Source of the DNA: Corticium candelabrum
Taxonomy: Eukaryota; Porifera; Homoscleromorpha; Homosclerophorida; Plakinidae
Assembly (NCBI RefSeq): GCF_963422355.1
Contig: NC_085091.1
Location: 1,942,664-2,006,663, forward strand
Length of the DNA: 64,000 nucleotides
Direction of reading: 5' to 3'
Made by a program: the position numbers and the translations under genes. The notes below the pieces were generated by a model. It made no database searches and was not told the origin of the DNA. It was given only the letters and a program-made list of their open reading frames with translations. Below, one piece after another: positions 50,481 to 64,000 of this stretch; position 1 is the stretch's first letter, and each line of letters starts with the position of its first letter.

Positions 50481-51599
50481 ATTGTCATAATCAATTTGGA
50501 CAGCCCTTCTTGAGTATAAACAAATGGAGGAAGAGATATTTACATCATCGGTGCAGTGGCCACAATATTCATTCTGCGTCCACCTTGTGGAACCACGTTT
50601 TCAGCGTGAGTCAATATGGTTCAGTCATTCTTCTACCACAAGAGTGCAGCATTGAGGAGTCGGTGGGTTCAACAATTATTCTCTCATTTAAGTAAGCATT
50701 GAAAATTTATTAGGTTTTTATGAAAAATTTTAGTGTTTTTTACTCTCAATCCGACAATATAGTCTGCTACTTAGTGTATAAGTACTTGTTCCCTGTTTTG
50801 ACTTAAAAAGACACAACTGGCAAATACCTAGCTACATCACAAATACTGCATGTACATGGACCTGTATTCCATAGAACTACACCTTCAAGACACAAGGCAA
50901 CTACCAAACCAATGTTAAAGGAACACTCTGGAGAACTGCGCAGCCGAAACAGCGAGGTCCGGTGATCGAGGGAGTTCGCGAAAAGTGTTCCTGCGTACAG
51001 ATGAGTGCTTCATAAACTGTTAGAACACGATCGACGACAGTGTCAACTGCCTTTAACGCCAAAGAATCTCACAAAATGCCAATTCTCTCGAATGTTGCCG
51101 GAAATAAATAGCACAACTCTAAGTAAAAAGACCATGCAACAATAAAACTAAGACTAGTCAAAGACCCACTTGCAGCATTGCATGCTAACTAGTAAGTGCC
51201 TCCAATTCACTTTAGAAAAGACATTCAACATGGAAACAGATTGCTAGAAGCTAATGCTGTGTTAGCACAGCTACTATTTGAAGAGCCGACTGCTCCATTG
51301 TTTGTTAATTAATTCAATGACAGAAATCATCATGCACTTAATTGTCAAAAACCATAACTATAACTGCTGCTGATTAAACTCCCAAAACATTTCAAAATTA
51401 TTCAGTGTGCATGTCCAAAGCATGACTGTACTAGAAGATCAACATGACATTAATCCTAAAGTAAGTGAGTCAGTAGAGGCTTACATCAACCGATACGTAT
51501 GTACATATACAATAAGTACCATGTACTTATCACAAGCTGATGGAGAGTAAACCACCTCATGCATAAGTAGCTTCTGCTTCGAGTTCTGATCCAAGAGAG

Positions 51600-52015
51600 C
51601 AGTGGTGATGGCTTCACTCTATGCAAGAAATCACGCTCCATGCCCATAAATGATCTATAAGATCATCCAGGACAATATACAACCATCTTTTGGTCTGTAG
51701 AACCTCCTGAGCAATTCTGAAAACATTCTTCTGTTTGTTCACTCTGGCATGTTTGCTTGATTCTTTTGCAACTTTAAGTGAAACTTCCAGATTATCCAGC
51801 ACAGCTTCTATGCCTTGTGAGGTCTAGCTTACCAGCTGTGCAAATTCAAAAGATACGTTAGCACTCTGATTGAAGATCAGTTCTTTAATGGTGTTATTGT
51901 TGTGTTCAACCATCAAGTCTAAGGGAATGTTTTTACCAGCACCGCTTCAGAGTTGAAGCCTCTGTTCCACAGCTGGTGATGAGCCTTGTGTGGGCTAAGC
52001 AGTGAAAACTGGTCT
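51600..52015 (-). pseudogene. DUF6589-like fragment inside the TIR element
   Basis: The minus-strand frame reads KNIPLDLMVEHNNNTIKEL, then FNQSANVSFEFAQLVS, a stop, and GIEAVLDNLEVSLKVAKESS. The NIPLDL..EH.N...K pattern followed by an N-rich Q-S-A-N/Q segment resembles the C-terminal part of DUF6589 proteins, which are found near mobile elements in invertebrates and fungi. The N-terminal part would lie beyond the Tc1 insertion and was not recognised. Family assignment is from memory and moderate. Confidence 0.5.
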
Positions 52016-52398
52016 GCTAGAAAATAAAATGCTACAGCATAGATGTTGATACAGTCAAATGTACTTGTCTCTTTGTGCACATTTTAATGTAAGTATTCTG
52101 AAATATGATGCTTTTGTCAGATATTTAATATTAAAATACGAGATTTTCAGTGTCTAACATGTTTCACAAAGGAAGGCTCTACTGTTGCAACAGACAGGTG
52201 GACATATATATTTATTAATTTTAATATTTAATAAATATATATTTAATATATTTTTTTTTTCTTCATAATCGAATAAAGATATAGTCCCACCATCTAAAGG
52301 TGAGAGCATAATACAACACATATAATACAAAACATATATATATATATATTTTAATATTAAAAAATATATATAATAATAAATATAATTATATAGATATA

Positions 52399-54410
52399 CA
52401 GACTTGGACAAAACTATAGGGACACCTGGCATTTTTGTGTAACTTTGGCACTGAATTTTTCTCTAGCAAAACCAAATGTTTTTCGAATTTCTTTTTTCAT
52501 GGATTGCGCCATTGTTAGTATGTAACATAGCTTGAGTTCAAGACTGCAGCTTTACTTACTACCTACTGCGCATCTAGTTTGCTTTGAAGAAGGAAGACGG
52601 CCATTCCTACTTTTCCTGTCTTTGTACACGTTCATCGCTCTTGGATGCTCATTCTTGGCATACAATCTAAGAATGCTCTGTAGTAGAGAATGAAAGCAAT
52701 TTTGTGGGTCCTCTTATCAACATTATGAAAAAAAGGCGAATCATCTGTTTTTGCGCATTGATTTCGCGCATGTCATCACAATTTGAATTGTTTTGCCATT
52801 TTAATAAATAAACAAACTTCAACGTATTCAAAAATCATGCGACACTAATTAATTACAAAGAAATCCTGCTACGACAAAAACTAATAAAGTTATAGCAACA
52901 AAAGAACATTGACATGCCACTTCTGGTCCACGTTTTACGTAGCAAATCTCAAACTGCTACCGTCAAAATGTCAGCTGCACTAAAACCACTGCCCTTGAGA
53001 CCGCCAAACTTCGGCGATAAGTTAACCTGAACGTTCAGCTGCACGCAGTTGCAGAGTCTTGTTCCGTGTGATATTTCACGAGTTGAAGCGATGCCTCGAG
53101 GCAAACAGTTGAGTCCAAAAACGTGAGGGAAAATTGAAGCCCTTCACTCAGTTAGCCATTCTGTGCGTCAGATCGCAGCTTTTGTCCGCCGCTCCAGGAA
53201 TTCGGTTCATCAGTGCCTGCAACGGCTTTCCCATGGCAGCAGCAATTATGAAAAACAACCTGGACGTGGGAAGGCAACGACAATCCGGGAAGATCACCGA
53301 CTGAAGAGAATGGCACTGCAGAACCGCAGAGCACCATCACGACTGCTCTCGTATCAGCTGGCTGATGAAACCGGCAAGCAGGTGTCAAGTAGAACAGTCC
53401 GTCGTCGTCTCAGTGAGACAGGAGTCAACGCTCGGAGGCCTAGAAAAAGCCACTGCTAACAGAAAGCCATTGGCGTTTGCGACTGGGATGGGCAACCACT
53501 CACACACAATGGACTTCGGATGACTGGAAATCTGTTCTTTTTACAGATGAGTCAAAAGTCAGCATAGGAAACGATGGTGCTCTGTACGTTTGGCGTCGCA
53601 AAGGTGAGAAATTTCTCCCTGAATGTTGTGATTGTACGGTCCAGCACGCGGCTAGTGTGATGGTGTGGGGATCAATGTGTTGGCATGGTGTGGGGTCTCT
53701 GGTGAAACTGGAAGGTCGTTTGGACAGCACGGCATACCAACAGGTTCTGGAGGAGCACATGCTTACAGACACAGCGGCACTGATAGGAGACAACTTTGTC
53801 TTCCAGCAGGACAACGCGCCAATCCACGCGTCTCGGTCAACAAGACAATGGCTACGCCAGCATGATGTCACACTCTTGGACTGGCCGCCAAAATCGCCTG
53901 ATGCGAATCCAATTGAGAACTTGTGGCATGAACTCAAAACTGCTGCCAACCGTCGCAAACCGAGAACTGCAGCTGAGCTCTGGAATGCTCTACAAGAGGC
54001 GTGGCAGCAGATTGCAGCCGCGCGTGTCCGGAACTTGGCAGAAAGTGTTCCGCGACGTCTGGACGCAATCAGGAGGGCGAGAGACGGGAACACTCGGTAC
54101 TGAGGAACTGGTGAAGGGCTTCAAGTTTCCTTCGCGTTATTAAAACCGGCTTTTTTAAAAGCCACTAAACAAAATCAGAGAGAGTCTAACTTACGACGCT
54201 TACGCAGTCATGACGTCATACACTTTAGGTCTTGTTTTCCGCAATGCGAAACATAAAGAAAACAATTTAGGGTCTACAGTATTCTCAAGAAACCTAACAA
54301 TCAACGCGGTAACTATTAAGTTCTTAACAATATTGATAGTTGGTAAATTGTGACCTAATTATTGTGTTACTACATACCCACAGCGGGGTGTCCCTATAAT
54401 TTTGTCCAAG

Positions 54411-54414
<4 letters not shown>
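52399..54414 (+). mobile_element. 2016-bp Tc1 element, nested
   Basis: Ends CAGACTTGGACAAAACTATAGGGACACC and, reverse-complemented, CAGACTTGGACAAAATTATAGGGACACC differ at one position in 28. TA lies on both sides (52397-52398, 54415-54416). The insertion is in a TA-rich tract. Near-identical ends and a nearly intact transposase indicate recent arrival. Confidence 0.93.
53091..54103 (+). pseudogene. Tc1 transposase (DD34E) with two lesions
   Basis: Start codon at 53091 (MPRGKQLS). An in-frame TGA is the 12th codon (53124-53126; looks like CGA to TGA). The paired-type DNA-binding domain follows (IAAFVRRSRNSVHQCL, a GRGK hook, and a RTVRRRL helix). Near 53445 a run of five A, where six would keep the frame, shifts it. 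The catalytic part 53477-54103 is open with DES, DNAPIH and the final Glu in PDANPIENLW, 34 residues after the second Asp. Only the nonsense codon and the one-base shift separate it from an intact frame. An antisense open frame at 53500-54093 is a shadow. Confidence 0.92.
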
Positions 54415-54416
<2 letters not shown>

Positions 54417-54459
<43 letters not shown>

Positions 54460-55215
54460 TAATAATTTTATAATTAAATATTTAATATATATTAAAACTG
54501 ACGTTTTCTTGACATTTCTTCCAATAAACTGGCATAGTAAGTCTGTGAAATCGTGGAAGCAAGACCAAAATAATAGAGCCAAAAAAATATATTCCTGGCA
54601 GACCGGGTCTCTTTTTTCCGTCTTGGTGATCGGAACAAGAAATATATTTGTTTCGGCCCTAGTACTATTAGCATATGTACTGTAAGCACATTCATATGTT
54701 TGCCAAAAATGAGTAATGCCAACATACTTTATAGGATATCTGTACTTCACTAGTACAGATGTAATGTACTAGTAGTATAATTGTCTTGAGCTGAGCTGGC
54801 TCCAGAGCCAAGAATTCGAACTTCCACACCGCATGTTACTTACACAATCAAAAATGGGGAGGGGCTGGCTACGCGAGACTAACGTACTGCAGTAGTAGTT
54901 TAGCATGTGCCAAATGATATGATATGCATCTGGTACATATTTAGTATGTGAAGGTTCCTGCAAACCACCTTACACTGAAAATTAATGTATGTCGTAATAG
55001 CGGCAACCTAAGTTTGCCGAAAATTTAGATCGCCAAACATTTATGAAATTAGAGTATTAGTGTTATAGCCACAACCATTAAGCTCACAAGACCGGAAGTT
55101 GGAGAACCATAATTTTGCAGTCACGTCAACTTCTAAATCTACAAGATTATGATGTAAACCTTTTACTTTGACTTATCTAGATTCTAAGAAAGTAGGAGTG
55201 ATACTTGCTGAAAGC
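54417..55215. other. Right-hand part of the large TIR element
   Basis: (TA)n at about 54417-54454 followed by AT-rich DNA. No protein similarity recognised, although the missing part of the minus-strand gene would be expected here. Confidence 0.4.
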
Positions 55216-55221
55216 AACTGC

Positions 55222-55845
55222 AATGGGCCATATCCGCAACTCTACTACAACTACAATGTTTGGGTTGTGGTGGGACCAAGTATGCATTTACCGTACATTT
55301 GCAAGAATCTGGTTGCCTTATTGACTGCATCATGGGAACCGCCTCGTCGACAAAGCCACTTGACAAGCATATTGACCAGCAGAACGTTTGAACAGTGCAC
55401 ATGCACTCACATACTCCACCAACTCATGGTGTCCTAAACACACAAGCGGTCATTCCAGTCACATTGTCAATGGCTGCAGCCGTGCCAGCTCTCTCCAGAC
55501 AGCATTTATGGTTTGTTGCATGGCACGAATAAATCATGCCTGCCACAACAGCACTGTCAAGTCAGTTGTCATTGAGCTGTTCGCAGTCCCTTGATAGCTA
55601 TTTGCGTTTCATTCCATTTGACGTCCAAATGTCTCGAAAGCAACCCATTAAAGATGTGTTTGGCAAGAAATGTTGGGAAGCGCAACATCGCAGAACTAGA
55701 GCAGTGGCTTGCCAAGCACACAATGATAGCAAAATGACCAGCGTTTATGTCCTAGCAGAACCAAGAAAGGTAAATGCATATTTGGTCCCACCTCAACCCA
55801 AACATAGTTGCTGACTTAAATGGTAGAGTTGAGGATATGGCCATT
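55222..55845. mobile_element. Nested foldback, about 624 bp
   Basis: Arms at 55222-55297 and 55769-55845 share GGCCATATCC, CAACTCTAC, ATGTTTGGGTTG and GGTGGGACCAA in inverted order. No target duplication is evident. It could be a nested MITE or an inverted duplication within the host element. Confidence 0.6.
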
Positions 55846-56221
55846 ACTAAATTCACTGGCTAAAAGTAAGCATTTTCATAATTGACATATTGTGGTATGC
55901 CAACTGCTAAGGCTAAATGCCACTTGTTGTTACTTGTTTCCCCATGACCTACTTACACCACTGTTGTGAATGATACTGAGAACAATACACATGATCTGGA
56001 CATGCTGAATCACCAAATGTAGACAACATCTGGTCCTCAAATCATTGCAAGTAGGTTGTTATAGCTAATAACTGTAAGACTCATTTAGTGCATTAACAAG
56101 TTAGGTCATCAGGTCTACTTCCGAACTCAATTGCAATAGCATAGTCCTCAGACTGCTTTTCTCTCCGCCTTCCCCCCCCGCAACCCCCTCATGTGTAAAA
56201 AGCTGTCTGGCACCAAGGCTA

Positions 56222-56230
56222 CTCTAGTCT
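56222..56230. repeat. Right 9-bp target duplication CTCTAGTCT
   Basis: Perfect copy of 48709-48717. Confidence 0.9.
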
Positions 56231-57040
56231 AGAAGCGATTGTGTTGCTACAAACGGTTGTGTTGCTACAGCTTACACTTACTTTTCTATTTCTAATCAAT
56301 GACTAACAAAATACAGCTCTTTCAAAGCCAAATTCACATAGCAAAGGTCATTCAACTAAATTCAGTGATACATCTTGCCATGCCCCCTAAAAGTCAAATA
56401 ACCAGGGAAAAATGATGCTTTATGTGCACATTAGAAATGGTATGCAAGCGTTTGGCTTGGTAAATATCATTTTGACATGACAATCACATGAACAATGAAT
56501 GAACGCTAAAAAGAGCTTTTCACATAGAGGAGCACAATTGTGGAACAATATGTCTTCTACTTTGTCAATCTACCTCATTGAATTTATGAAACTACTAGCC
56601 TACACCCAGTAAGTCCGAGCACACGTGGTAGGCAGTGGAATTTGATCCCACCCTGCACCGAGTCTACTTCCCGTCTATAGCATGACGGAATAAAGCCCAC
56701 CCAAGTCCAGACCCCGAGAGAGGTCTCCGGTGAGTCGAGCGCAAGACAGTCAAAATCACACCCGTCCGGCAGCATCGGCGAGCAAATCTGTCCATCCATC
56801 CTGCTGCACTGCGTGCATACAGACGGGACGGACATATGGAAGCGGCACTAGCGCAATCATATAGACCAGTTGCACTCACGTGAGCTAAACTGACTACCCC
56901 ATGCGTGGAGGACAGCCAGAACATTTTCGATATGTTAGAGGCCTGTTTTTCTCAGTTATCGCAACAGATTGTTAGATTCCGACAACCAACATCACTACAA
57001 TGCTAAATTGCAGTACGCTGAGGGTCAAGACCTTTACAAA
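56231..57040. other. Intergenic, no gene recognised
   Basis: Two overlapping minus-strand frames (56924-56584) are GC-richer than their surroundings but match no family. Confidence 0.35.
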
Positions 57041-57047
57041 ATTTCCC

Positions 57048-57690
57048 TCAGCGAGTTGTCCGAGGACGTCCGCAGTGACAACCTGCATCCACGCCGGATG
57101 AAGTTTTTTCTCTGAAAGCAAACTGCTTTGAAATCGAAATGCCGTATATTGTTGCCAGTTCCTCCTGAAGACAGTGCAACGGCTCTTTAGCCTGCGACAG
57201 TGTCAACATCTTCACTACTAGGTCTGCATGCATGCTATCGCTCCCATGCACTACATTGTCATCAGTTTCAATGCCGTCTGTAATTTCGCTTGCACATGCA
57301 ATGCAATCAAGTGGAAGAACGGTTTCGTCGTCTTCTTCTAATCGCAGTCTCTTTGCATCTCTTTGCTGTACTCGTTTGTACCATTCTGTCGTCAATGAAT
57401 GCCTTGACAAATATTGCAGTTTTTAACTAGGAACCTAATGCAGATTCGTTTGGTCTTCCGTTGCAGAAGATTTTACGCTTACGAAGTGATTGGAACAAAC
57501 GCGTGTGTACTTCAAACTGATCTGTTTCTGGTCTTTCTGTTAATAACAGTGATCCACGCCCCTCGTTGCTGTTCCGTCAGTTTTCGAAATTTCTCGCCTT
57601 TGCCCGTCACAATCGCTGGCAAACAAACAAAACTAATGTCTCTGTCACGATCGGCACAGTTCCACAACAGCACAGCACAGAAGTTTTCAT
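57048..57690 (-). pseudogene. THAP-domain protein fragment, frameshifted
   Basis: Minus-strand frame from about 57680: LLWNCADRDRDISFVCLPAI, then KLTEQQRGAWITVINRK. After a one-base shift comes LKYTRVCSNHFVS (about 57515-57475). C...C spacing, the AW and the C..HF pair are THAP zinc-finger signatures. The following open frame (57410-57048) has VQQRDAKRLRLEED and an acidic ACASEITDGIETD segment, as in THAP proteins fused to a DDE_Tnp_4 transposase. The transposase itself is absent. It is likely a decayed transposon, though a sequencing error in a real THAP gene is possible. Confidence 0.6.
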
Positions 57691-57792
57691 TGCGATACTA
57701 AAGCCCCGGCTGTCCTCCAGCACGTGTGCATGTGAGTAGGTTCATGCCTACTGCAACCGGTCTATATAGATATATTTTATACTGTATAGTCA

Positions 57793-57798
57793 TTTATT
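57793..57798 (-). terminator. Polyadenylation signal of LZIC
   Basis: TTTATT on the plus strand is AATAAA on the minus strand, 87 bp after the LZIC stop codon. Confidence 0.65.
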
Positions 57799-57884
57799 TT
57801 TAAAAATTTTAACAGACTCCTAGAAAGACAAGCCCTTGGCTAATAGGATATGGCCTGTATAAATCTATCTATCTATCTAATATA

Positions 57885-63403
<5,519 letters not shown>

Positions 63404-63421
63404 ACACTTAATTTAATTAAT

Positions 63422-63492
63422 TAGCCTCAAAGTTCTAGACCGTCTCCTAAAACCGCGTACCGTTTCGGAGACGGTCTGGAACTTTGAGGCTA
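63422..63492. repeat. 71-bp near-perfect hairpin
   Basis: TAGCCTCAAAGTTCTAGACC pairs with GGTCTGGAACTTTGAGGCTA, and the stem continues GTCTC/GAGAC. The loop is about 20 bp. The arms match the ends of the 46017-46661 element, but no target duplication is seen. Within the LZIC upstream region. Confidence 0.75.
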
Positions 63493-63544
63493 GTCTGTAG
63501 CGTGCTAGCGCTACAATTTGTAGTGCTGAGATATTTTAGCTCAT

Positions 63545-64000
63545 CATCCCGTTCTCCGCATGGGCAGATTAGATATAGTTGTTGGTTAATTAATTTATCA
63601 TTGTATGCATTCATAAAGTATATCTCATTCACAGAATTAGCAGCCACAGACAGAATTCTCATAGCTAATTAATTTAACGTTGTTGTATAAAAATTTAGGT
63701 TGTTGCATGAGTATCCCGTTCTGACAATTTATCATTATTAACCGTGAAATCAAAAAAATTAATTAGCAGGCTGGACAGAATTCTCATGAAGAATTTCGTT
63801 CAGAGTTATATCTCGTTCAATGACATGAGAATCGAGTATCCCAATGTATGCAAATTTATTTGTTAAATATCCCGTTCTAATTTATCATGAAGTGTATATC
63901 TGTAACGAAGTGTCCCGTTTCAAAGAATCCCGTTGATTGGATTATTGATTGTTAGTTAATATCCCGTTGAAGATAAAGAAAATGTAACCGAGGGTCCCGT
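63545..64000. repeat. Scattered TCCCGTT motif array
   Basis: ATCCCGTTCT at about 63546, 63713 and 63869, then GTCCCGTTTC near 63911, ATCCCGTTGA near 63927 and 63961, and GTCCCGT at the window end. The spacers are AT-rich and unalike. The array probably continues beyond the window. Confidence 0.6.

Larger units (their letters stand above)
48718..56221. mobile_element. 7.5-kb TIR transposon carrying a RecQ-like helicase
   Basis: The left end TAGCCTTGGTGCCAGAC and the right end (reverse complement) TAGCCTTGGTGCCAGAC are identical over 17 bp. They continue as a divergent inverted repeat of about 90 bp with a purine-rich CATGTGAGGGGG/CACATGAGGGGG tract. A perfect 9-bp direct repeat, CTCTAGTCT, flanks the element. 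Inside are a decayed RecQ-like helicase (plus strand), a DUF6589-like fragment (minus strand), a nested Tc1 copy (52399-54414) and a nested foldback (55222-55845). Without the Tc1 the element is about 5.5 kb. Nine-bp duplications are known from Mutator-like (including Rehavkus) elements. No transposase with a recognisable DDE motif of its own was found, so the superfamily is open. Confidence 0.85.

Noticed and set aside
53500..54093. 197-aa minus-strand open frame
   Set aside because: Antisense shadow of the Tc1 transposase.

Overview
The window is nuclear DNA of an animal. It has spliced genes with many very short introns (about 50-70 bp), long introns packed with transposons, many (CA)n, (TA)n and (TCTG)n microsatellites, AATT-rich spacers and one 200-bp assembly gap. 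The genes (MASP-type complement protease, cyclin L, TPRG1-like, LZIC, POM121-like) point to a metazoan. Compact introns and the repeat style fit a non-bilaterian such as a sponge or cnidarian better than a vertebrate, but the phylum is an inference (a homoscleromorph sponge is one possibility). No bacterial operons, true tRNA/rRNA genes or CRISPR arrays were seen.

Layout. 1-3.3 kb is repeat-rich and ends with a dead LINE fragment. 3.6-13.1 kb holds two tandem paralogues coding for CUB-EGF-CUB-CCP-CCP-serine protease proteins (695 and 697 aa, nine coding exons each), the MASP/C1r/C1s architecture. The second copy has a changed oxyanion-hole residue. 13.8-19.6 kb is a four-exon TPRG1-like gene (292 aa). 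It converges, with only 65 bp between stop codons, on a seven-exon minus-strand POM121-like FG nucleoporin (846 aa, 25.7-19.6 kb). That gene diverges, with 89 bp between start codons, from an eleven-exon cyclin L gene (477 aa, 25.8-38.4 kb) with an arginine/serine-rich tail. 38.4-57.7 kb is almost entirely transposable elements. 57.9-63.4 kb on the minus strand is a six-exon LZIC gene (194 aa).

The most unusual non-genic feature is a family of inverted-repeat elements whose ends start TAGCC...CCAGAC and which are flanked by 9-bp target duplications. The largest (48718-56221) has a perfect 9-bp duplication and carries a decayed RecQ-like helicase on one strand and a DUF6589-like fragment on the other. 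A 2-kb Tc1 element has jumped into it. Smaller relatives sit at 14332-15039, 46017-46661 and possibly 38817-38858. Other elements are three copies of a LINE family ending in (CAGA)n, a second LINE family, hAT-, Harbinger-, pogo- and TTAA-type MITEs, tRNA-headed SINEs and THAP/DDE transposase fragments. Most lie inside introns of the host genes.

Exon structures were built by hand from splice-site sequence, reading-frame phase and family similarity recalled from knowledge. No alignment or search was run.
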